Shown one piece after another: positions 1 to 5,242 of a DNA stretch of 5,806 nt. How positions within the stretch are numbered: position 1 is the stretch's first letter; each line of letters starts with the position of its first letter. The notes beneath the pieces were generated by a model. The model did not search any database. It saw only the letters and a list, made by a program, of their open reading frames with translations, and had not been told where the DNA came from. Source of the stretch: Alphaproteobacteria bacterium (lineage in GTDB: Bacteria; Pseudomonadota; Alphaproteobacteria; Rhizobiales; Rhizobiaceae); assembly GCA_017308345.1 (NCBI GenBank), contig JAFKFE010000415.1:1-5806 (forward strand), written 5' to 3'. A program made the position numbers and the translations under genes.

Positions 1-69
1 GGCGCAGATGGTGATGCCGACCAGGGTCGGGATCAGGAGGGCGATTTTGTTGAGAAGATATCGGAGCAT
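1..69 (-). CDS. dppB: Dipeptide ABC transporter permease, N-terminus only (DppB-like), cut by window edge
   Basis: This is the first 23 codons of an inner-membrane permease that continues beyond the left edge. The peptide begins MLRYLLNK and continues LLIPTLVGIT, the hallmark start of DppB/OppB-type permeases: a short basic cytoplasmic lead into the first transmembrane helix. It lies downstream of dppA on the same strand with a 51-base gap, the usual dppA-dppB order. In the family, DppB pairs with DppC to form the channel, powered by the DppD/DppF ATPases. No purine-rich Shine-Dalgarno sequence is visible before the ATG at 67-69. A strong hairpin ends 13 bases upstream, so translation may depend on ribosomes arriving from dppA. 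The identity rests on a short fragment plus context. Confidence 0.8.
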   Translation of the reverse strand, partial: MLRYLLNKIALLIPTLVGITICA

Positions 70-82
70 CGTCGAATTGAAT

Positions 83-110
83 GGGGCGGCGCTGAAAGTT
101 GCGCCGCCCC
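83..110 (-). promoter_or_regulatory. Perfect 10-bp GC hairpin between dppA and dppB
   Basis: The arms at 83-92 (ggggcggcgc) and 101-110 (gcgccgcccc) are perfectly complementary around an 8-base loop. The hairpin begins 10 bases after the dppA stop and ends 13 bases before the dppB start. No T-run follows on the minus strand, so it does not look like a full intrinsic terminator. Such intercistronic stems after binding-protein genes commonly protect the upstream message from 3' exonucleases and lower expression of the permease genes. That role is inferred here. Confidence 0.7.
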
Positions 111-120
111 GTTCGCAATA

Positions 121-1719
121 TTACTCGGCCTTGTCAACGCCATCGAAGCGGTGAATGCCGAGAGGATCCATCTTGTAGCCGGTGACATTGTTGCGAACCA
201 CCGAATAGACCTGGCTGTGAGCCAGGAGGAAAGCAGGCGCCTGCTTGGCGAAGATCACCTGGGCCTGTTCATAGAGCTTGGCGCGCTCGGCCTGGTCGCT
301 GGTCTTCTTGGCCTTCTGGATCAGGTCCTCGAAGTCCTTGTCGCACCAGCTGGAATAGTTCGAGACGCCGATGGCGGAGCAGGCGAAGAGGGTGGCGAAG
401 AAGTTGTCCGGATCGCCATTGTCGCCGGTCCAGCCGATCTGGAAGGCGCCGGGCCGGTCCTTCTTCTTGCCTTCCTCGCGATACTTCGTCCACTCGTAGT
501 TGACGATGGTCGCCTTGACGCCGACCTTGGCCCAGTCCGCCTGGATCAGCTCGGCGGCGCGCTGGAAGTTCGGGTTGTACGGGCGGACGCGGTCGGAAGC
601 CCAGAGCTGGATTTCCTTCAAGCCGGCAGCCTCGAGCACCTTCTTGGCCTCATCCGGATTGTAGGCGTCGGTCTTCACGTCCTTGTTCCACGACCACATG
701 GTCGGCGGGATCAGGTTTTCGGCGGGCGTCGCGCCGGCGTCCTGGAACAGCGACTTGATCAGCGCTTCCCGGTCGATCGCCTGGTTGAGCGCATGACGCA
801 CTTCCGGCTTGTCGAGCGGCGGGATAGTCGTGTTGTAGCTCATATAGCCGATGTTGAGGCCGGCCTGATCCATCAGGGTCACGTCCTTGTTGGCCTTGAT
901 GGTGGCGATGTCGGCCGGGTTCGGATAGGGCGCGATATCGCACTCGCCGGCAAGCACCTTCTGGATGCGGGCGGTCGCGTCAGGCGTGATGGCGAAGACC
1001 AGATCGTCGATCTTTTCCTTGCCCTTGAAGTAATCGGGATTGGCTGCGTAACGGATGACCGAATCCAGCTGGTAGTCGACGAACTGGAACGGGCCGGTGC
1101 CGATCGGCTTGGTCGAGAAGTCGGCCATCTTGCCTTCCTTCTCGAGCTGGTCGGCATATTCCTTCGAGACGATCGAGGCGAAATCCATGCCCAGATTGGC
1201 AAGCATCGGCGCGTTCGGCTCGGTCAGCGTCAGCTTGACGGTGAGGTCGTCGACCTTCTCCCACTTGGCGACATATTTCGGCATGTCCATGCCGGTGTAA
1301 TAGTCCCAGGTCAGGTTCGGCAGATACTTGTCGCCGTTCCATGGGTTCTGCTTGTCGAACTGGCGATCGAAGGAGAAGACTACATCATCGGCGTTCAGGT
1401 CGCGCGTCGGCTTGAAATAGTCGGTCGTCTGGAACTTCACGCCCGGATGCAGGTGGAAAGTATAGACCAGGCCGTCGTCGGAAATTTCCCATTTGTCGGC
1501 GAGGCCGGGCTCGATCTCGGTGCCGCCATGCTTGAATTCGACCAGTCGCGAATAGACGGTGCGCGAAGACGCGTCGAAGTCGTTACCGCCGGTCGTCGTA
1601 CCCGGATCGAAATTGGCCGGCGATGCTTCCGAGCAATAGACGAGCGTCTTGGCATTGGCCATGCCGCCGAGGACGCTTGCAGCCAGCAACGCGGCTGCAA
1701 AAGTCATTGTCTTTTTCAT
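121..1719 (-). CDS. dppA: Periplasmic dipeptide-binding protein DppA (SBP family 5)
   Basis: This 532-residue solute-binding protein captures dipeptides in the periplasm and delivers them to the DppBC permease. Rhizobial DppA is also reported to serve 5-aminolevulinate uptake, and the E. coli protein to bind heme. A Sec signal peptide is visible: MKKT, a hydrophobic core, and an ANA cleavage site after residue 23. The mature protein starts KTLVYCSEASP, nearly as in E. coli DppA (535 residues as precursor). Family blocks include FKPTRDLNADDVVFSFDRQ near 102-120, PIGTGPFQ at 205-212, PYPNPADIA at 264-272, NLIPPTMW at 335-342, RPYNPN at 379-384 and GDNGDPDNFFATLF at 432-445. D436 is in the position of the E. 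coli aspartate that contacts the peptide amino group. Cys29, 260, 447 and 459 match the four disulfide cysteines of E. coli DppA. The ATG start is supported by AGGGAG six bases upstream. The gene is intact, with a TAA stop at 121-123. Confidence 0.96.
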   Translation of the reverse strand: MKKTMTFAAALLAASVLGGMANAKTLVYCSEASPANFDPGTTTGGNDFDASSRTVYSRLVEFKHGGTEIEPGLADKWEISDDGLVYTFHLHPGVKFQTTDYFKPTRDLNADDVVFSFDRQFDKQNPWNGDKYLPNLTWDYYTGMDMPKYVAKWEKVDDLTVKLTLTEPNAPMLANLGMDFASIVSKEYADQLEKEGKMADFSTKPIGTGPFQFVDYQLDSVIRYAANPDYFKGKEKIDDLVFAITPDATARIQKVLAGECDIAPYPNPADIATIKANKDVTLMDQAGLNIGYMSYNTTIPPLDKPEVRHALNQAIDREALIKSLFQDAGATPAENLIPPTMWSWNKDVKTDAYNPDEAKKVLEAAGLKEIQLWASDRVRPYNPNFQRAAELIQADWAKVGVKATIVNYEWTKYREEGKKKDRPGAFQIGWTGDNGDPDNFFATLFACSAIGVSNYSSWCDKDFEDLIQKAKKTSDQAERAKLYEQAQVIFAKQAPAFLLAHSQVYSVVRNNVTGYKMDPLGIHRFDGVDKAE

Positions 1720-1725
1720 TGAGCA

Positions 1726-1731
1726 CTCCCT
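1726..1731 (-). promoter_or_regulatory. Ribosome binding site of dppA
   Basis: AGGGAG is read on the minus strand, six bases before the dppA ATG. The same hexamer at the same spacing precedes fadD. It fixes the dppA start and the signal peptide. Confidence 0.75.
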
Positions 1732-1771
1732 GATGTTCTCTCAAGCCCCTCTATCAGGCTCGCGAAGCGCG

Positions 1772-1801
1772 CATATAAGCACCGTTTCTTCGCCTTTGGA
1801 A
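1772..1801 (-). promoter_or_regulatory. Candidate dppA promoter
   Basis: On the minus strand, a TATATG -10-like box (1772-1777) lies 18 bases downstream of a TTCCAA -35-like box (1796-1801). This would give a leader of roughly 45 bases. The -35 is weak and overlaps one copy of the 11-base direct repeat cgcctttggaa, which could be a regulator site. The call is from sequence matching only. Confidence 0.3.
1791..1801. repeat. 11-base direct repeat, copy 1
   Basis: The sequence cgcctttggaa occurs here and again at 1926-1936 in the same orientation, 135 bases apart and flanking the AT-rich island. This copy overlaps the possible dppA -35 box. A paired regulator site is possible, and so is chance. 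Confidence 0.45.
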
Positions 1802-1925
1802 CACCTCGCGTACGTACCCCACGGGAAGCAGGAAAAGAATCCGGATTGTGCTCCACGGGCAGAAGAAATAGGTAATTTTTTCTCCTCACAACATTATTAA
1901 CGACTGCATTTTTTTATTGATCGGC

Positions 1926-1936
1926 CGCCTTTGGAA
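1926..1936. repeat. 11-base direct repeat, copy 2
   Basis: This is an exact second copy of cgcctttggaa, just on the fadD side of the AT-rich island. See the copy at 1791-1801. Confidence 0.45.
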
Positions 1937-1953
1937 ACGAACCGGGATGACCT

Positions 1954-2038
1954 AGCACGAGCGGTCCGCCCGCCGCCCAGGCACAACGCCAGAGCCGTCG
2001 AAGCTCGAGATTTTCGACGGCAAATCTTTCCTCGTGCT
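1954..2038. repeat. Nested inverted repeats upstream of fadD
   Basis: An outer pair, agcacgag at 1954-1961 and ctcgtgct at 2031-2038, encloses a perfect 9-bp inner hairpin (gccgtcgaa at 1994-2002, ttcgacggc at 2013-2021) with a 10-base loop containing ctcgag. An alternative 6-bp stem (agattt at 2008-2013, aaatct at 2022-2027) shares bases with the right arm of the inner hairpin, so the two cannot form together. No T-run follows on either strand, so this is not a standard terminator. Whether it is transcribed is unknown. Confidence 0.5.
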
Positions 2039-2054
2039 GCCGCTGGGGCAAGGC

Positions 2055-2084
2055 TTGCACGGCCGCCGATAGAGGCAATACATA
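2055..2084 (+). promoter_or_regulatory. Candidate fadD promoter
   Basis: TTGCAC at 2055-2060 and TACATA at 2079-2084 are separated by 18 bases. Both are weak matches to sigma-70 boxes, though the -35 sits in cTTGcac, resembling the rhizobial CTTGAC type. If real, transcription would begin near 2091, at the edge of the palindrome at 2096-2112. Confidence 0.3.
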
Positions 2085-2095
2085 GATGATGAGCG

Positions 2096-2112
2096 GGATT
2101 TCCCGGAAATCC
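2096..2112. promoter_or_regulatory. 17-base perfect palindrome, candidate operator of fadD
   Basis: The half-sites ggatttcc (2096-2103) and ggaaatcc (2105-2112) are exact inverted repeats around a single central C. The site lies 67 bases before the fadD GTG and just after the possible -10 box, a place where a dimeric repressor could block transcription. The size and symmetry fit a TetR- or GntR-like dimer. No regulator gene is adjacent, and the binding protein is unknown. Confidence 0.45.
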
Positions 2113-2167
2113 GCGACCGGCGTGGAGGACGCTTCGTCTGGGAGCGGGCGCCCAGATCGAAGGCGAC

Positions 2168-2173
2168 AGGGAG
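2168..2173 (+). promoter_or_regulatory. Ribosome binding site of fadD (decides the GTG start)
   Basis: AGGGAG lies six bases before GTG 2180. No ATG, GTG or TTG occurs in frame between the upstream stop (TGA, 2090-2092) and this GTG. None occurs between the GTG and the conserved FadD core either. This is therefore the only reasonable start. Confidence 0.8.
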
Positions 2174-2179
2174 AGACAG

Positions 2180-4168
2180 GTGGCAAAAGCAGCAAGGACG
2201 TCAGCAAAGGCCAAGGCCGCCGCCGAAGGCGATACGCCCGAGGCTGCCGGAGCTGCCGCCCCGCCAAAGGCGAAGACGGCCGCAAAGACAGCGCCCGCCA
2301 AACCGGCGTCAAGGGCGACCGCCGCCAAACCCGCACCGACAAAGGCCAAGGCGGCAGCCGCGAAGGCGGACAAGCCAGTAACCGGGCCAGTAGCCGGGCC
2401 AGCAACCGGAAAGGCAGCGGCCGAGAAGCCGGCAGCCGCCAAGCCCGCCTCGAAGGGCCTGCCGAAGGCGATCACGGAGCTCACCGCCGGCCTGCCGGAA
2501 AAGCCTTGGCTGAAAAGCTATCCGAAGAACATGCCGGCGGAGATCGGCGCCCTGCCCTACAAGTCCATTGGCGAGTTCCTTGTCGGCGCCTGCAAGCAAT
2601 TCGGCGGACAGCCGGCCTTCGTGTGCATGGGCAAGTCGGTCACCTACGCCGAGCTCGAGCGGCTGTCGGCGGCGTTCGGCGCCTACCTGCAGGCAAGAGG
2701 GCTGGAGAAGGGCGCGCGCGTGGCGCTGATGATGCCGAACGTGCTGCAATATCCGGTGGCGATGATGGCCGTGCTTCGCGCCGGCTACACCGTGGTGAAC
2801 GTCAACCCGCTCTATACGCCGCGCGAACTGGAACACCAGCTGAATGATTCAGGCGCGCAGGCGATCGTCATCCTCGAGAACTTCGCCGGCACGCTGCAGG
2901 CGGTGATCGCCAGGACGCAGGTGAAGCATGTGATCGTCGCGGCCATGGGCGACATGCTGGGCGGCCTCAAGGGCGCCATCGTCAACCTCGTCGTGCGACG
3001 GGTGAAGAAGATGGTTCCGGCGTGGTCGCTGCCCGGCCACGTCAAATTCAATGCCGTGCTCAAGACCGGCGCGACCATCGCCTTCAAGCCGCCCGTGGTC
3101 TCCGGCGACGACATCGCCTTCCTGCAATATACGGGCGGCACCACCGGCGTCTCGAAGGGCGCCGTGCTGCTGCATCGCAACGTGCTTTCGAACGTTGCGC
3201 AGAATTCGCTGTGGGTGGAGGACGCCTATACGGTGAAGCCCAAGCCGGCGCATCTCAACTTCATCTGCGCGCTGCCGCTCTATCATATCTTCGCCCTGAC
3301 GGTGAACGCGCTGATGGGCATGCAGCAGGGCGCGCAGAACGTGCTGATCCCCAACCCGCGCGACATTCCGGGCTTCGTCAAGGAACTGGCGAAATACCCG
3401 ATGCACATCTTCCCTGGCCTCAACACGCTGTTCAACGCGCTGCTCAACAATGAGGACTTCCGCAAGCTGGACTTCAAGCCGCTGATCCTGACGCTGGGCG
3501 GCGGCATGGCGGTGCAGAAGGGCGTCGCCGAACGCTGGAAGGCGCTGACCGGCTGCCCTGTGAGCGAAGGTTACGGGCTCTCCGAAACCTCGCCGGTGGC
3601 GACCGCCAACAAGTTCAGCTCCAGCGAATTCACCGGCACGATCGGCCTGCCGCTGCCGTCAACGGAAATCGCCATCCGCGACGATGACGGCAACGACGTG
3701 CCGCTCGGCGAGGTGGGCGAGATCTGCATCCGCGGCCCGCAAGTGATGGCCGGCTACTGGAACCGGCCCGACGAGACCGCCAAGGTGATGACCAAGGACG
3801 GCTTCTTCAAATCCGGCGACATGGGGTTCATGGACGAACGCGGCTACACCAAGATCGTCGACCGCAAGAAGGACATGATCCTGGTCTCCGGCTTCAACGT
3901 CTATCCCAATGAATTGGAAGAAGTGGTGGCGCATCACCCCGGTGTGCTGGAAGCGGCGGCGATCGGCGTGCCCGACGAGCATTCGGGCGAAGTGCCCAAA
4001 CTGTTCGTGGTCAAGAAGGATCCGGCGCTCACCGTCGAGGCGCTGATGGCATACTGCCGCGAGAACCTGACCGGCTACAAGCGGCCGAAATACATCGAGT
4101 TCCGCACCGAACTGCCGAAGACGCCGGTCGGCAAGATCCTGCGGCGCGCGCTGCGGGACCAGGCTTGA
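2180..4168 (+). CDS. fadD: Long-chain fatty acyl-CoA synthetase with Ala/Lys/Pro-rich N-terminal extension
   Basis: This protein activates fatty acids to acyl-CoA through an acyl-adenylate (EC 6.2.1.3 type), feeding beta-oxidation or lipid synthesis, probably at the inner face of the membrane. It has 662 residues against 561 in E. coli FadD. From EKPWLKSYP (107-115) onward it matches FadD throughout: VALMMPNVLQYPVA (181-194), VNVNPLYTPRELEHQLNDSG (206-225), the P-loop YTGGTTGVSKGA (317-328), LPLYHIFALT (365-374), EGYGLSET (463-470), SGD (545-547), the hinge and FadD signature from DRKKDMILVSG (561-571) through NVYPNELE (573-580), and the adenylation lysine K652 in PVGKILRR. All key motifs are present. 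Residues 1 to about 92 are low complexity: of the first 90, 38 are Ala, 15 Lys and 12 Pro, with only 5 acidic residues. That resembles histone H1-like or PhaF/AlgP-type tails and is not part of the enzyme fold. The GTG start has AGGGAG six bases upstream. The stop overlaps the next gene's start. Confidence 0.95.
   Translation: MAKAARTSAKAKAAAEGDTPEAAGAAAPPKAKTAAKTAPAKPASRATAAKPAPTKAKAAAAKADKPVTGPVAGPATGKAAAEKPAAAKPASKGLPKAITELTAGLPEKPWLKSYPKNMPAEIGALPYKSIGEFLVGACKQFGGQPAFVCMGKSVTYAELERLSAAFGAYLQARGLEKGARVALMMPNVLQYPVAMMAVLRAGYTVVNVNPLYTPRELEHQLNDSGAQAIVILENFAGTLQAVIARTQVKHVIVAAMGDMLGGLKGAIVNLVVRRVKKMVPAWSLPGHVKFNAVLKTGATIAFKPPVVSGDDIAFLQYTGGTTGVSKGAVLLHRNVLSNVAQNSLWVEDAYTVKPKPAHLNFICALPLYHIFALTVNALMGMQQGAQNVLIPNPRDIPGFVKELAKYPMHIFPGLNTLFNALLNNEDFRKLDFKPLILTLGGGMAVQKGVAERWKALTGCPVSEGYGLSETSPVATANKFSSSEFTGTIGLPLPSTEIAIRDDDGNDVPLGEVGEICIRGPQVMAGYWNRPDETAKVMTKDGFFKSGDMGFMDERGYTKIVDRKKDMILVSGFNVYPNELEEVVAHHPGVLEAAAIGVPDEHSGEVPKLFVVKKDPALTVEALMAYCRENLTGYKRPKYIEFRTELPKTPVGKILRRALRDQA
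2375..2410 (+). repeat. Three tandem 12-base units inside the fadD extension
   Basis: The unit occurs as ccagtaaccggg, ccagtagccggg and ccagcaaccgga back to back, encoding PVTG-PVAG-PATG at residues 66-77. Copies 1 and 2 differ by one base. The repeat is in frame and suggests the disordered tail grew by short duplications, so its length may vary between strains. Confidence 0.8.
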
Positions 4169-4875
4169 GCGATCCCACGGCCGACTTGAGGCGGGAGGGG
4201 GCGAACGCGCTCGATCCGGCGGAATTCATCAAGGCGAACATGCGGCTGGGGCCGGTGCCCTCGCTGCCGGAGATCCGGCTCTATCTGGCGCATCCCGGCA
4301 GCGGCCTGAGGCGGCTGCTCGAACCGGACGGCGATGACGAAGACGGGGCGGAACCACTGCCGCCCTACTGGGCCTATGCCTGGGCGGGCGGCGCGGCGCT
4401 GGCGCGCCATGTCCTCGACAGGCCGTCGATCATTGCCGGCAAGCGGGTGCTCGACCTCGGCGCCGGTTCGGGACTGGTCGGCATCGCCGCGGCAAAAGCC
4501 GGGGCGCGCGAGGTGATCGCGGCGGAAATCGACAGCAACGGCGCCGTGGCGCTCGGCCTCAACGCCGAAGCCAATGGGGTCGCCATACCGATACGCAATG
4601 AGGATGTCACCGATGGTCCGCCGCCGGCGGTCGATCTGGTGCTCGCCGGCGACGTCTTCTACGCGCAGGACGTAGGGCAGCGGATGATGCCGTTCCTCGA
4701 CCGCTGCCTGGCCGCCGGCATCGACGTTCTGGTCGGCGACCCGGGCCGCGCCTGGCTGCCCAGGTCACGGCTTTGCCTGCTCGGCGAGTACGAGGTGCCG
4801 GATGTCGGCGGCAACGGCGGCGGCGAGCCAAGGCCCAGCGCCGTCTTCGCGTTCATTCGTGAAAAGGCCGGCTAG
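4165..4875 (+). CDS. METTL20-like protein-lysine methyltransferase (ETF-beta / L7/L12 type, COG3897)
   Basis: This 236-residue class I (seven-beta-strand) SAM-dependent methyltransferase is a soluble cytoplasmic protein with no signal peptide. Visible motifs are FIKAN and PEIRLYL (21-41), PYWAYAWAGG (67-76), the SAM-binding VLDLGAGSG (95-103), the acidic EID end of strand 2 (121-123), the DxFY motif GDVFY (162-166) and the late LVGDPGR block (189-195). PYWA-WxGG, DxFY and GDPGR together are diagnostic of the METTL20 group. Human METTL20 methylates ETF-beta, and the Agrobacterium homologue is reported to methylate both ETF-beta and ribosomal protein L7/L12. Annotation pipelines often call such proteins nicotinamide N-methyltransferase or PrmA-like. 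TTG at 4165 overlaps the fadD stop (TTGA), with GGGA six bases upstream. An ATG at 4240 would remove the conserved FIKAN segment, so TTG 4165 (or TTG 4186) is preferred. The overlap implies translational coupling with fadD. Confidence 0.85.
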   Translation: MSDPTADLRREGANALDPAEFIKANMRLGPVPSLPEIRLYLAHPGSGLRRLLEPDGDDEDGAEPLPPYWAYAWAGGAALARHVLDRPSIIAGKRVLDLGAGSGLVGIAAAKAGAREVIAAEIDSNGAVALGLNAEANGVAIPIRNEDVTDGPPPAVDLVLAGDVFYAQDVGQRMMPFLDRCLAAGIDVLVGDPGRAWLPRSRLCLLGEYEVPDVGGNGGGEPRPSAVFAFIREKAG

Positions 4876-4880
4876 CCGGC
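4867..4880. repeat. 14-base perfect palindrome over the methyltransferase stop codon
   Basis: gccggctagccggc reads the same on both strands and includes the TAG stop. It can fold as a 5-bp stem with a CTAG loop. On the minus strand it is followed by CTTTT, a weak terminator-like pattern, but no minus-strand gene needs one here. On the plus strand no T-run follows, so it is not clearly the terminator of the fadD unit. Confidence 0.4.
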
Positions 4881-4928
4881 AATTCCGGGAAAGACCGTAT
4901 GATCGCCGGCCCTCGCCGCCGAAATCCG

Positions 4929-4977
4929 GAGCATGGCGACGAAAAGCGTGAGGCCGTCCTTGGGACGCATCATGCTC
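4929..4977. repeat. Imperfect inverted repeat in the intergenic region
   Basis: The arms are gagcatg-gcg and cgc-at-catgctc, separated by 27 bases: a 7-bp outer stem plus 3 bp after a 2-base bulge. The gagcatg/catgctc core resembles palindromic intergenic elements that recur in rhizobial genomes. That resemblance is an impression from memory. Confidence 0.35.
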
Positions 4978-5068
4978 GACAAACCTGATCTGGATCTGAG
5001 GTCGGTTCGAGCTGAAATCATCCCGCTGCGGGGTGCGGAGCGAGCGTTGGGGAAGGGGCGGGATCGCA

Positions 5069-5096
5069 TGCGGATCAACGCGGTGAAAAATCCGCA
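5069..5096. repeat. Weak 7-bp inverted repeat
   Basis: tgcggat (5069-5075) is complementary to atccgca (5090-5096) across a 14-base loop. No T-run follows. It could be chance in GC-rich DNA. Confidence 0.3.
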
Positions 5097-5242
5097 CGAG
5101 CCTTCAGCACGTCGGCAGGCGTTCAACATCGCATCGGGGTGGCGCCCGTCCGTCTCGGCAGCTACACTTTATGGTGGTGGGCCGACCGCCCAGCTCGCAT
5201 AAAGGGCTTCCAGTCGGCGATGCAAGGAATGCCTGGGTACCA

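Larger units (their letters stand above)
1720..2179. other. Divergent intergenic control region between dppA and fadD
   Basis: These 460 bases lie between the two divergent start codons, and I see no credible gene here. Open frames that cross it lack ribosome sites and recognisable protein sequence. It holds the dppA RBS and possible promoter, an 11-base direct repeat, a conspicuously AT-rich island at about 1868-1920 (two T-runs and attattaa), nested inverted repeats at 1954-2038, a possible fadD promoter at 2055-2084, a 17-base palindrome at 2096-2112, and the fadD RBS. Confidence 0.75.
4876..5242. other. Non-coding stretch between the methyltransferase and the LuxR-type gene
   Basis: These 367 bases hold no ORF I believe in. 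The open frames on either strand lack ribosome sites and known protein features. There are weak inverted repeats: gagcatg (4929-4935) with catgctc (4971-4977), extended by gcg/cgc across a 2-base bulge, and tgcggat (5069-5075) with atccgca (5090-5096). No clear intrinsic terminator for the upstream unit is seen. TACACT at 5163-5168 could be a -10 box for the next gene, but I see no matching -35. Confidence 0.6.

Noticed and set aside
151..1722. 523-codon open frame on the plus strand opposite dppA
   Set aside because: It is in exact codon register with dppA, so it stays open merely because dppA avoids TTA, CTA and TCA codons, as GC-rich genes do. The peptide has no recognisable domain and dppA is certain.
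1649..1900. 83-codon plus-strand open frame crossing the dppA start
   Set aside because: It covers the dppA signal peptide and promoter region, and no domain or ribosome site is seen.
1897..2484. 195-codon minus-strand open frame across the intergenic region and fadD tail
   Set aside because: It is an Ala/Gly-rich mirror of the fadD tail with no ribosome site and no domain. It would run antisense through the fadD start.
2086..2847. 253-codon open frame overlapping the start of fadD in another frame
   Set aside because: The peptide is Arg/Gly-rich frame-shift sequence of the Ala/Lys repeat region. It has no domain and no ribosome site, and FadD homology lies in the other frame.
4867..4886. 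Intrinsic terminator for the fadD unit
   Set aside because: The palindrome has only a 5-bp stem and no T-run on the plus strand. The CTTTT lies on the other strand, where no gene ends.
4872..5129. 85-codon minus-strand open frame after the methyltransferase
   Set aside because: It has no ribosome site or known domain, and its composition looks like translated intergenic DNA. It overlaps the inverted repeat region.
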